Source: Gnetum montanum
Taxonomy: Eukaryota > Streptophyta > Gnetopsida > Gnetales > Gnetaceae
Direction of reading: 5' to 3'
Assembly: GCA_015680685.1 (NCBI GenBank)
Contig: MNCI01025456.1
Location: 11,980 to 75,979 of the forward strand
Length of the DNA stretch: 64,000 bases
Under the pieces are notes generated by a model that was given only the letters and a program-made list of their open reading frames with translations, had not been told where the DNA came from and made no database searches. The position numbers were made by a program, and so were the translations under genes. This document shows, piece by piece, positions 38,508 to 50,300 of the stretch (positions are counted from its first letter, which is position 1; every line of letters begins with the position of its first letter).

Positions 38508-38526
38508 TTGACATCGTTGTCAGTGA
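38508..38526 (+). other. Degenerate primer-binding site of E
   Basis: TTGACATCGTTGTCAGTGA aligns to the tRNA-Asp-type site at 47202-47220, with mainly G/C to A/T changes. Confidence 0.7.
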
Positions 38527-38643
38527 CATAGTTGTTTGTGCACTAACTAGAACATAGAAAATCATTCACATCATTGGAACAAATCCTTTAGGTTGGGTGA
38601 GAAAATAATATACAAGAATACATTACACATTGAATAGACAAGT

Positions 38644-41600
38644 ATGTCTTCTTCTTCATATGAAAGTGCCTCACCGCCTAAATTTGAAACAGGAAATAGT
38701 TGGCGGCGTAATACACATGACGTTGTTCTGCCAGTCCCTCAATAAGTTCGAGTGGTATATATTCATCTCGATGAGTATATACTAGAATTCACCTTTATCG
38801 TCCATCAAGACGAACAATTGCATTGGTGAGACTTAGAAGGTAACATAGTGTTACCTCTCGATTGTTCAGTCCCGAGCATGCTTCTTCGTGCTCTCACACG
38901 AATTAGCATGCTGCACTTACATGTATAATACATTGTGCAAGACCACGACTTGAGAGAATACCATCCCATATAGGCACAAAGTCAAAGGGATTTGCAATAG
39001 GAGAGACATTATAAGTCTTTGAAGGGTAAGTGGTCCCAAGATGCCCCACATGTCTTAAGTGAAAATGAGGGTGGTGAACCTACCTCAAGCAGTTATCCAC
39101 ACAACAATTCTCCTCACCTTGACTTTGGCCAAGGGGTTGTGTATCAGGACCTTCATTCCACTGTTCATAACCCAGGTTCTGACACCCACAGGCACAAAGG
39201 ATCCAAAAAAGGGACACGAACTCATGATAAAGGTGGACATTCTGATCACAATCGCGATCGAGGCCAAGACTACAAAAGAGAAGGTAGTAGACACCATCAT
39301 GGTGATGGTTCTCCTTTTTATTCACCTTCATGATCTCCTTCATCCTCTCCTTCAATATCCAGACATGGTCATAAAGAAAAAGACCATGGGGATAAAGGTA
39401 GGCAAAGTGGAAGTCATAGAGGAAACAGCTAGGAAAGGGGATGAGGGCACTCTAGAGAGTCATGACATAGAAGAAGGGAGAGTAGGGAACAATGTAGGAA
39501 TCATAGACATCATAGACGAGATGATCACGATGAACCCCTACTTGCTACTCGAAGTATGTTAGATATAATTGAGGCTGTTAGAATTCTAACAAGGCACCAG
39601 AAAGATAGTAGGATCAAGAGATTAGATATGAACAATATCCCACAGTTTAAAGGGGGATACAATGCTGATCCTTAGAATCATTTATAAGCATTCCATGACG
39701 TGTGTGCCTTACAAAACATAGAGAATGAATGCAAAAAGCTTAAGTTGTTCCTGTGAACACTAGTTAAAGAAGCGGAAAGCTGGTACCGGTCCTTAGAATT
39801 AGAATCTATTCACAGATGGAGTACTATGTTAGAATTATTCAACGATAAGTACCAAATGTACTTTTAAGTGTCTAACTTGTGAAAGCAAATCCAAGGCTAG
39901 AAACAAGGAGGACATGAACCCTTGGATGTTGCCATGGGATGATATTATGCACTATTACATCATTGTCCTGGCCATGGTTATTCGCAAAGGGATCAATTGC
40001 ACCATCTCATGGATGGGCTTAGGCATGAAACGGGAAGAACCCTTAAGACTTATGCCCAAGGGAGACTATCCAAGCCTAGGTTCCATTAAATTCAAAGATT
40101 ATTGGAGTAAGTTGCTAAGGAAGAAGGTGAGCTATGGAAGAGAGAAAGTGTGGAAGAGTATAACTAAGATCCTTCCCTTCGGAAGAGGGGAGTATGATTT
40201 TGTGAGGATGAAGAAGAGTCACCACTGAAAGAGATGGTGAATAGGAAAACTTTGCCTATCCAAAAGGTGACATCAAAAGTTTTAGAAAAGGTAGACCAAA
40301 TGTGGGATTCCCTAAACAATAGATTTCAAACTGTTCTTAAAATAGTAGAGGAGTCTAGAGAGAAATGAAGTGAGACAAGAAAAAAGAAAGAGGCTGAACA
40401 TGCACGTAGCAAGGGTAAGGGCAAAGTTGCCATCATTGAAGATGTTGTGGATTCAGAAACAAAAAATGATAGTGGATGTGCGATATGTTAATATAACCAT
40501 CCTAAGGGATATTGCCCTATAATCTCACATTTGCAAGAGTCTGGGGTTTATGCACTCAACCCATGATTAAACAAAAGGCAAACACCCTGAAGGTTACCTT
40601 ATCCTCAAGGTAACCCAAGGCAGTTCCACCAACCCTTAACATATTATCCTAGTGGAACTCCACCACAACCGATTGAGCAATATCAATAGTGGAAACACCC
40701 ACAATCATGGGGAATGCCACCACTAAGGCAACAATATCCTTACCGATATCCTGACTTGTATGGATATTACGTGTAGTAGCCAATCTCCCCACGTGACTCT
40801 ACTGGTCATGTCAATCTTCAACCTCACTTCCAAGCTTGCGAGTATTATGGGACTCCCTCTTCTAGAGATGATATTCCATAAGCATATCATCCTTCTCCAC
40901 TACCACCTGCTCCTGTGATGCAAGGTGAAATCCCTATCCAGCCATAGCAATGTAATGCCATGAGGGTTGTTAACTCTCAATCTACAATTGGTTCCACCAA
41001 CCACATGCAAAGAAGACCTTTCTTTAGAACCAACAGTCCAACCAAGCCCTTGCAATTACAAGTGGTTAATTCCTTAGATGACTCAGTATCAATCCAAACT
41101 TCGGAGCCTCTTTCAACTCAACCACTACACTCAATGCATACGGTCATGCTAACATATGCTCTCATTGATTGGATCAAAGCTAGCCATCTTCCCAAAAAAT
41201 TCTCTGATCCTGGGAGTCCTTTGATATATTTAGAAATCTCTGGAAATGAACCATGCAAGGATATTTTCAATTTAGGTTTTGATGTCAACTTGATTTCTTG
41301 AGATATGTAGAAGGCCTCAAACTTGCCTCCATTAAAAAAGAGAAAAATCCATTTAGAGTTGGTTGACCAGCCCATCATTGTCCCATTGGGACTGGTGGAA
41401 GACATTGTTACCACTATTTGTGGGTCGTCATACCTAGTTGACTTCCTAGTGATCTAGGTAAACAATGATAAGGGTGACTTCCTAATCATAATGGAAAGAA
41501 CATGGCTAAGCACCATCAACGCACACCTAGGAATCCATGATCTTTCCTTAGAAATATCAAAGGAAAATACATTTGGAAAGATTGAGAAGAAGAAAATTCC

Positions 41601-41780
41601 ATGCATTGCATATAGTGACACAGGGTGTAATTACATGCAGAGGTCATGGTTTGCGCAAAGTTTATCATTGCCTGCATGTAATTAGTATGCACAAGTAATT
41701 AACACACAAAGATGCCTATATGCAACAACCACACGATAGGAAGACACCCAGTGGCTGACAGCTGATCACGAAAGTAGTTC
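38644..41780 (+). pseudogene. gag-protease part of the E polyprotein
   Basis: It starts MSSSSYESASPP at 38644. The N-terminal region has FTFIVHQDEQLHW (FTFI.HQD is shared with B and I), then a His/Asp/Arg-rich segment (39150-39500). The gag capsid-like domain is at about 39560-40100 (GGYNADP, KEAESWYRSLELESIHRWS). The Cys-His motif GCAIC-x4-HPKGYCP is near 40474-40515. A Pro/Tyr/Gln linker is followed by the protease at 41170-41690, whose D-S-G catalytic triplet is now N-L-G (FNLGFDVNLIS). Many CAG-to-TAG-type stops are present. Gag domain order matches that of I, which is far less damaged. Confidence 0.85.
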
Positions 41781-42900
41781 ACTCATATGCATGGAACCAA
41801 TTGAGGGTTTGACTTGTGCTTACATCAATAGCATAGACACATTAGAGCAAGTCAACTACCAACTTCCAACTCTTAACCTTAAAAATATCAATTGGGGGAA
41901 GTTGGAAATCCATGAGAAATTTAAGCAAGAGCCCCTAGAGCTAAAATCATTTCTCACTAGTATGGAATACATGTTCGTTAAAAATGGAAAATCGGTAATT
42001 ATCAACGCTAAGCTTGCTCCTCAATAGAAAGAAGAATTGCTGAAAGTTATAAATAAATGGTTGGAAGCCTTCACTTGGTCATATCCTGAATTAATTGAAC
42101 TAGATCCTAGGATATGCCAACATAGAATTTACACTAATCCCTTCATAAAGCCTCGAAGACAACTACAGAGTTGATTAAATCCTAAGCTGAAGCAAGTAGT
42201 TAAGGAAGAAATCGAACAACTTCTCAAGGCTGGGTTCATATACCCCATTGCTGATAGTGAATGGGTTAGCCCCTTAGTTATTGTGCCTAAAAAGGAAGGC
42301 AAATGGAGGGTGTGCATAGATTTCAGGATACTAAATATAGTAACATTCAAAATCACTTTCCATTGTCATTTGTCTACCAAGTCTTAGACACCATCATAGG
42401 GCATCGCTATTATAGTTTTTTGGATGGATATAGTAGATATAATCAAATACAAATAGCCCTAAAAGATCAAGCCAAGAGTACATTCACCAGCCCTTAGGGA
42501 AGATTTGCATACAAATAGATGTCGTTTGGCTTGTGCAATGCCCCTGCAACATTTCAATAACTAGTTCTAAGCATATTCCAATAGTAGATAGGGAATGGCA
42601 TGGAGGTGTTTGTGGATGACTTCTCCACTTATGGAGAAAAATTTGATCAAGTCTTGGACCAGTTGGAGCAAGTGTTAAAAAGATGTGTAGAAACTAATTT
42701 GAGGCTCAACTGGAAGAACAACCATTTGATGGTCAAAGAAGATGTAGTACTAGGGCAAAAAATCTAACTCACAAGGATAGAGGTAGACCCTGAGAAAATC
42801 AAAATTATCCAAGGAATTACCCATCAACCAAAAACTGTCAAAGATATTTCGTCATTCCTGGGACATACTAGCTACTATAGAAGATTTATTGAGAATTTTT
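41780..42900 (+). pseudogene. Reverse transcriptase domain of E
   Basis: Text begins MEPIEGLTCAYINS near 41791. RT motifs follow: IEQLLKAGFIYPI and WVSPLVIVPKKEGKWRVCIDFR (42200-42330), YYSFLDGYSRYNQIQIAL (42408-42455), MSFGLCNAPATFQ (42517-42560) and the catalytic EVFVDDFSTYG (42603-42635; V-D-D box at 42612-42620). A one-base frameshift lies between about 42325 and 42350, and several CAG/CAA codons read TAG/TAA. The order and spacing are those of Ty3/gypsy RT. The copy cannot make a working enzyme. Confidence 0.9.
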
Positions 42901-43580
42901 CAAAGGTTGCCAAATCATTCGTGAAATTAACAAAAGAGGACATACCTTTTGAGTGGACTAGGTAATGTGAATTAGCTTTCCAAACTCTAAAATAGAAGCT
43001 AGTAGAAATACCCATTCTACAAGCTCTTGATTGGTCCAAACCATTCCATATCATGACTGATGCATCCAACTATGCTTTAGGAGCCATACTTACATAGTTA
43101 GATGACTAGAAGCATCCTTATTACATCCAATGTGCAAGTAGAAGTATCGTTGGTGCACAACTTAACTACACTACCACAAAGAAAAAATTAATAGTTGTAG
43201 TGTTTGCACTAGAAAAGTTTAGACACTATGTATTGGGATATAAAGTACATATACATATAGATCATAGTGCAATCTAGTTTCTCATGAATAAGCCAATAGT
43301 AAGCACTTGTATCTTACGATGGCTTGTAATCTTACAAGAGTTCAATTTAACGATGATCGATCACAAGGGTACCAAGAATGTAGTTGCTGATCATTTATCT
43401 TAGTTGTGGTGGAACAAGAAAGAGGATGAGTATCCAATTTCTAATCATTTCCCTAATGAATTCCTCTTTGCTGGTGTAGTGAATAATCAATCACCCATGG
43501 TGAAAAATTGGTATAGTAGCGTTCTTACCTATCTCCTCACCCAACAACCACCACAAAAGTTAAACCTTAAGAAGAAACAA
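42900..43580 (+). pseudogene. RNase H domain and RNaseH-integrase linker of E
   Basis: FHIMTDASNYALGAIL (43041-43095) contains the first catalytic Asp. It is followed by LNYTTTKKKLIVVVFALEK (43160-43220), HIDHSAI (43255-43275) and NLTMIDHKGTKNVVADHLS (43345-43400), the standard Ty3/gypsy RNase H series in one frame. Stops occur at 43095, 43107 and elsewhere. Confidence 0.88.
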
Positions 43581-44760
43581 TAGTTTCTTCATCGATCCAA
43601 GTACTTTATGGAGATCAATGGGAAACTTTACAAAGTGTGTCCCGATGGCTTGCTTCGATGGTGTGTTCCCGATATAGATCAACTACGAGTTCTCCAAGAT
43701 GCTCATGAGGGTCCGGTCATTATGCTGAGAGACGAATGGCCATCAAGATCTTGCTTGTAAGATATTATTGGCCTACATTGTTTTGGGACATCCATCATTT
43801 CGTCCAATCTTGTGAGTGTTGTCAACGTGATGGGGGAATGACTGCTAGAATGGAGGGTCCGAAACAATGGATCCAACCATTAGAACCCTTCGACATTTGG
43901 GGAATTGATTTTATGGGGCCAATTACACCAATGTCCAATGGAAAAGTTTATGTTATTTTTTCTGTTGATTACCTAACAAAATGGGCAAAAGAAGCTACTG
44001 TTAAGGATTGTACATCATCTACAACTACATGATTTGTTCAACAAAAAATCATAAATAGATTTAAGTGCCGCGTGCACTTATTTCAGACAATGGTACATAC
44101 TTCACAGGTGCAACTTTTTAGAAATTAATGCAATGCTTAATGGTTGAGCATAAATTGACTACACCATACCACCCCCAAGCGAACAATCAAGCAAAAGTCA
44201 CCAACAGGGAGATTACGAAGATATTAACAAGAACCATTAGTAAGTTTAGGTGAGACTAGAGCATTAAACTAAATGATGCTCTTTGGGCATACCACTCCAC
44301 ATGGAAACTCCCTACAGGCTACTCTTCCTATGAGTTAGTGTACGGTAAATTACCAATGCTTCCCAATCAAATTGAGCTCTGTACACTATCCATGACATGT
44401 GACCTCAACCTTGACCTTGATCTAGCACAAAAACAATAGTTAGTAACCCTTAACTTGATAGATGAAAATATATTAGCTACCCTATCATCTAAAAAATTGC
44501 ACAAGGCCTTCAATAAACAACGTCATGACCTACGAATTAGGAAAGTTAAATATCAGCCAGGAGATAAGGTTCTCTAGTGGAATCCCACACATGTGCTACA
44601 ATGTACTAAATTTCAAACACTATGGGAAGGATCTTATATTATTTATGCAACTTTTCCTTCAGGGGCCATGACAATATACAAACCTAAGAGCCTGGATAAA
44701 AAACGTTTGGTCAACATGCAATAAACCAAACCTTTAGAGGAGCTTAAGATAGCCAGTACA
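43580..44760 (+). pseudogene. Integrase of E, catalytic Glu changed to Lys
   Basis: The HHCC zinc region (GHY.., HHFVQSCECCQ) is at 43713-43835. The first catalytic Asp is in GIDFMGP (43907-43909) and the second in ISDNGTYF (44086-44088). The third position of the DDE triad, 35 residues further on, is AAA (Lys) at 44194-44196 within PQANNQAKVTNRE, where the family has Glu. One-base losses shift the frame near 43712 and 44060. The C-terminal text (PGDKVL, WEGSYIIYATF) is recognisable to about 44700. Confidence 0.9.
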
Positions 44761-44850
44761 CATGCTACCTCTCTTGATGGACAACCCTACTCACTATTTT
44801 GGATCTCCTCCTTCTAGCTTAGTCATGGGGTAGATGGCCACCTATGCTAA
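44760..44850 (+). pseudogene. C-terminal tail of the polyprotein (E)
   Basis: The frame ends with SLFWISSF, a stop, then LSHGVDGHLC and TAA at 44848-44850. The last motif, L/F-S-H/C-G/V-G-D, is also the end of the pol-less polyproteins of I (LSHGGDGHLC), B (FSCGGDALS) and D (LSHVGDVPS). The codons for this tail contain the first PPT-like AGTCATGGGG motif. Confidence 0.65.
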
Positions 44851-46287
44851 CTGTTATAGGCCCTTAGCTCTTTTTGAATTTTTTTTAAACATTTTATGTT
44901 TTACACATTCTTTCAACTTTTCTTATTTTTTTTTATACCATCGTTCATGTTTTTACTATTTCTTTGTTTGCTTGATCTACTTTTATTTATCATCTAATAA
45001 GTGCTCATGATGGTGGATTGAATTATATCATATTAATTGCTAATTTTTGGATTTTACCTTTGAATTATGATGCTGATATTAAGGTATGGTTTTTTTGGTA
45101 AAATAGGCAATGAGTCTATGCCATCCACTCATCCATACAACTCTATGTTCTCCTTTGGATTGGAACTATATAGTCCCTCTTTTTCTAAGTAAAATTTTAA
45201 TGAATTGGTGGTTGGGTACTTTTCAAACCATGAAAAGATTCAAAGGATGTGACTTCAAGGGGATTCGATGCATTTGTGCTGGTCATTCTCTTGGGGTGCT
45301 TGGATGCTTTTTCTTGGGTTTTATGCCATTCTGACATTTTTCAAATATCGGGAAGCTGAGTGAATAAAAATAAGTCTTTGCATGATCTGGTTTTTCACAC
45401 AAAAAAAAGATGTGAGAATTCAAACCACACCCCTTAGACATAATAAAGTAATATGGGCTACACGCACTATTTATGGAACTAGAAAGAAATGTTACCCATG
45501 CATGAAGGTTCCCTCTAACCAAGGCCCTTTCTCGCTTCCTACTTCTTCATCTCGCTCTCCTCAAAATAGTGGTGACTCTTTGTTAAAGCATTCTTGTTGC
45601 TTCAAGTGGATGGATTGGTCAAGTTTGTTGATGTGAGGTCACTGGATGTGGTTTGTTTGAGTCTAGATTTGGGATGAGTTCTACTTATTCACATTAACCA
45701 TAAAATACATAAGGGATTTTACACAGCCTTGTTCGTAGGATTCCATTCCATTCTCTCCTCTCCATCTTTCTCTCCATTTTCCACCTCATTGTCGGTTCTA
45801 TCATTAGTCTATTTTTGGGTTGATGCATTTTTTTTCTTTGGTGAATTCTTGTGGGTAATTTTTTAACTCTTACTTCCAAATGACATTTCTAGAGCCTTTG
45901 AACTCTTTAGTTTGTGAGTTTGTTAGGGCATAAAAGGCATGAGCCTACTTTTGGGAGGACCCACTAGCATTTCTTTTTTGGTGCAATTGTTAACTTCTTT
46001 TCCTTAGACATTTTCTATAATCAATTATGTCTTATTTCATCCCCATCCATGGTATCCATTTTATTGGCGTTGCCGTTGTTATTTTTCCCATCTTGCCTGT
46101 TCCTCATATTTTTCCATCTTATAGCTATCAGAGGTTCGCTCTTAGTTGTGGGAGCCCTGCCACAAATTTTTTAATTTTTTTCATTTTACTATTCACCTAA
46201 CCCCTACACCTTGTGTTGTCACCAGTGATAAATCCCAGAACCAATTTATGCCATAACCATAACTCAGCCAATGCACCTCATATTGAG
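44851..46287 (+). other. 3' noncoding region of E (left part)
   Basis: A T-rich start, the AAAGGATGTGACTTCAAGGGGATTCG block (45242), the AATGTTACCCATGCATGAAGG block (45487), the TAGGGCATAAAAGGC block (45921-45966), and a PPT-like TTAGTTGTGGGAGCC (46143). It aligns throughout with 50700-52185 of I. No gene is supported. Confidence 0.6.
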
Positions 46288-46293
46288 GTAAGG

Positions 46294-47201
46294 TGATGAG
46301 ATGTGATATGCACAAGCTGCGATATCACGTACGCGATATCGTGGTCCGCCGCCATATCTATAAATAAGAGGTGGCACTCCCCTCATTCATCATCCTAGGC
46401 GTAAAGTAGTGAAGCTCTGGCGGATTGATCACCCCAGGGATAGAATATTTTCCATGTGCCCACAGTAGGAGTCCCCCAAGTGAACGGTTCTTTATTCGAG
46501 CAGCTTTGTACCTGAACGCAAGTTGTGTACGGCAATAAAGACGAGCTTTGTGGATAAACCTTGCAGTGCATGGATAGGTTTAATTAATTTTATTTACTGC
46601 TTTCCTAGTAACGCGGCATGAGTACGACTTGGTTACGAGCATTGACGAATGTGTACAGCTAGCCAAGGAATCGGCTACTCATCGCGATAGTTTCTCTCAC
46701 CCTTTCCTCCTAGAACATGGGACAAGTACGACTTGATTACAAGCATCTCCGGATGTGTACGGCTAGTCAAGGAATCAGCTGCTTGTCACACTTAGGTTAG
46801 TTAAGTGCCTCAATATGACCGCTTCGAGCACATGCGTTACGTGTGGTAATCCCAGTAACGATTAGCGTTTGGTAGCCACAGTTGCACAGTTTAGGGTGTG
46901 TACGGTAAGTGGGAATGGATGCTGACGTTAGGACTTAGTGCTGTAGTTAGAGTTAGTTTTAGTTTCTCAACCCTTTACCTCTTAGCATAGGAGAAAATTG
47001 TAAAATACCAAAAAAGTCATATACCTCGGACTTGCTTAACCATACACCGTGACACATACAAGCAAGCCTGGGAAGACAACGAACGATTAAGCCCAAGTGT
47101 TCCATGGGGCGTTTAGGCATTTAGTCTACGAGGTTCGACCGGATTGCACGTGCTACGCTCGTTTCATATGGTTGAGTGTAGGGGTACCTCGCCACTCATC
47201 A
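46294..47201 (+). repeat. 5' LTR of I
   Basis: 908 bp, TGATGAGATGTG...GCCACTCATCA. U3 has GCGATATC palindromes (46311-46343), with fewer units than in the 3' LTR. TATAAATA is at 46359-46366 and AATAAA at 46534-46539. U5 contains an internal duplication with units at 46613 and about 114 bp later (AGTACGACTTGRTTACRAGCAT..GTGTACRGCTAG). Confidence 0.93.
46359..46366 (+). promoter_or_regulatory. TATA box of element I 5' LTR
   Basis: TATAAATA follows the GATATC palindromes by 16 bp. All family LTRs here have TATAAATA in the same relation (for example 4299, 15690, 29043, 34623, 37737, 52738 and 54252). Confidence 0.75.
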
Positions 47202-47220
47202 TTGGCGCCGTTGCCGGGGA
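47202..47220 (+). other. Primer-binding site of I (tRNA-Asp type)
   Basis: TTGGCGCCGTTGCCGGGGA lies directly after the LTR. This is the tRNA-Asp-type primer site common in plant Athila and related Ty3/gypsy elements. It is the only intact copy in the window and the reference for the degenerate sites of B, D and E. Confidence 0.9.
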
Positions 47221-47342
47221 CTAAGTGTTTTTACGCCGATTGAACATAAGGGATATCACTCACATCATTGTGAGCTCTAACGAACTTTCAGGTTAATCAG
47301 TTAATCAAGAACATAAATAATGGTAAACAGCACACCATTAGG

Positions 47343-50300
47343 ATGGCTTCTTCTCACAAAATCAACTCACCTAAGGACAACATAGAAGATAGTCAGCATC
47401 ATACGCATAACCCAGACTAGCCATGTCCTAAACAATCTAAGATCACATATACTCATCCTGATGAGTATGTCCCTGACTTTACTTTTATTCTCCACCAAGA
47501 CGAATAGTTGCACTGGAGAGATTTGCAAGGTAACATCGTGTTACCCCCGGATCGATCTGTCCCTAACATTCTTTTCTGTGCCTTAGCACATATTGGCATG
47601 CAAGAGCTATTTGCTGAATACGTTGCGGAAGATTATGACACAAGGGATTATCATCCCACAAATGCCCAACGTATTCGGGACGAAAGGCAGGAGAGCCAAC
47701 ATTCATTATTGAAGGGCAAGGTCCCCCATGTCCTTAGTGAAATAGGAGACGAGGAACCCCTCACAATGGGTTTCTTAGGAAATGATGTTCCTCCTCCTCA
47801 CTCTGGTGAAGAGGTAAAGCATCAGGGCCTTCGATCAACTGTACATGCTATAGGCTCTGATCCCCGTGAGCACCAACTATTCACGGCAGGAACAACCACT
47901 CACACTAAGGACGGACACTTAGATCGTTACAACGATTGGGGCTGAAGCAGCCAAAGAGAAGGTAAGAAACATCGCCATGGTGATGGATCCCCTTCCTCTT
48001 CTCCTTCATCTCACGATTCACACTCTCCTTCCACATCTGGGCACAACCATCGTGAGCATAACGAAGAGGATAAAAGTAAAAAGGAAGATGAAATACCTCG
48101 ACAAGAAGGTCGAGAGGATTTAGGACAAGGGCAAGGACGTAGGGAGAATAGGGAACCACCACGAAGACATCATAGATGTCATGAAAGAGATGATCATGAC
48201 GAACCCCTACTCGCAACCTGAAACATGCTAGACATCACAGAGGTAGTTAGGATCCCCACAAGGCACTTAAAGGACAACAAGATCAAGCGTTTGGACATAA
48301 ATAATATCCCACATTTTGAAGGGGGATACAACGCTGATCCTCAACATCATTTACAGGAATTCCACGATGCCTGTGCCTTGCAAAATATAGATAATGAGTG
48401 GCAGAAGCTCAAGTTGTTCCAAAGGACACTCACTAAAGAAGCAGAGAGCTGGTACTGGTCCTTAGAACCAGAAACCATCAGGAGGTGGAGTACGATGCTT
48501 GAACTATTTAACAACAAATATCAGATGTACTCCAGAGTGTCCAACTTGCATAAGCAGATCCAAGGCTGGAAACAAGGTGCTTATGAACCCTTGGATGCTG
48601 CCATGGCCCACTACTATATATTGCTACATCATTGCCTGGGCCATGGGTACGCTAAGTGGGATCAACTTCGCCACATCGTAGATGGGCTAAGAAATGAAAC
48701 GAGAAGGACTCTTGGGACTTACGCCCAAGGGAGACTTTCCCAACTGAGAGCCCATGAAGTTGAAAGCTTGTTGGAACAAGTAGCGCAAGAAGAGGGTGAG
48801 CTACGGAAGAGAGAAAGTGTAGAAGAATACAACCAGGATCCCTCCCTTCGCAAGAAGTGAGTGAAATTCTATGATGAGGAGGATGAGTCACCACTCGAAG
48901 AGTTGGTGAATCGGAAAACCGTGCTGATCCAAAAGTTAACAACCGAGATATCGACTAAGGTAGACCAAATGTGGGATTCCTTAGACTCACGAATAGAAAC
49001 AGTCTTGAAAATCGTAGAAGAGTCTAAGCTAGAGCAAGGTAGTGATAAAGGAAAAACCAAGTGGAGAAACTTAAGCCCTGCACATAACAAGGGTAAGGGA
49101 AAAATTCCTATCTCCGATGGGGCTGTAAATTCTGATTTAGACAATGATAGTGGATGTGAGGTCTGCTACTATGACCATCCTAAGGGATGTTGTCCAATTA
49201 TCTCACATCTGCAGGAGTCTGGGGTGTATGCATTAAATCCAAGACTTAATCAACGGCAAACACCCAGAAGGTTACCTTATCCACAAGGTAACCCGAGGCA
49301 GTTCCACCAACCCTTGACGTATTATCCAAGTGGAACACCTCCGCAGCCCATCGAGCAACATCAGCAGTGGCAATACCCACAGTCATGGGGGATGCCACAG
49401 CCAACACATCGATACCCTTACCGGCAGCCTGATCCTTATGGTTATTATGTGCAGCAGCCAGTTTCTCCAGGTGACGCTATGAGTCACACTCCACGCCGTC
49501 ACTACTACGCTCGGGAGTACTTCAGAAGGACTCCTTCTCCTCCGGGAGACATCCCACATTCCGTCCATCCTCTAACTCCACCCGCACCTTTTCCTCAAGT
49601 AGTTCCCATAACACCTCCTGCTCCAACAATGCAAGGGGAATTACCTACCCAACCGCAGCAACGTCACGCCGCGAGATCTGTAAATATTCAGAGTGTAAAT
49701 ATCCAACCGGACACTAGTTCTGGCGATAACTGTACAAAAAAGAGACCCTTTTTCAGAACTAGGAGCCCGGATAGGCTCTCGCAACAACAAGCGGACGGGT
49801 ATATGTATAGGCCTCTAACTACTAACACTTCGGAGCACCCTTCAGTCCAAGGGAGTGTAACGCATACGGTTATGCTAACACATACCGTAACTGACTGGAT
49901 CAAGGTAGGCCACCTTCCCAGGAAACTAACTGACCCTGGGAGTCCCTTTATTTATTTGCAGATCGCTGGAAATGCACCACATCGAGCTCTTCTTGACTCA
50001 GGTTCCGGAGTCAACTTAATTTCGCGAAAGATGTATCACGCCTGGAACCTGCCACAACTTAAGAAGAGCAATATCCAACTAGAGTTGGCGGACCAGTCCA
50101 TCACCATTCCCTTGGGATTGGTGGAGGATGTTATTACCACTGTGTGTGGTTGGTCCTACCCAGCGGATTTCCTAGTGATCGATGTTAACAACAACGAAGG
50201 GGACTTCCCAATTATAATGGGAAGGGCATGGCTAAGCACAGTAGACGCATGCCTTAGGATCTGCGATCTTTCCTTGGAAATATCTAAGATAAACATATGT

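Noticed and set aside
39059-39562. 167-codon plus-strand ORF overlapping gag of E
   Set aside because: Out of frame with the gag text that aligns to I; an open shadow frame over His/Asp-rich codons.
48869-49144. 91-codon minus-strand ORF opposite gag of I
   Set aside because: Antisense of conserved gag coding sequence; no independent similarity or signals.
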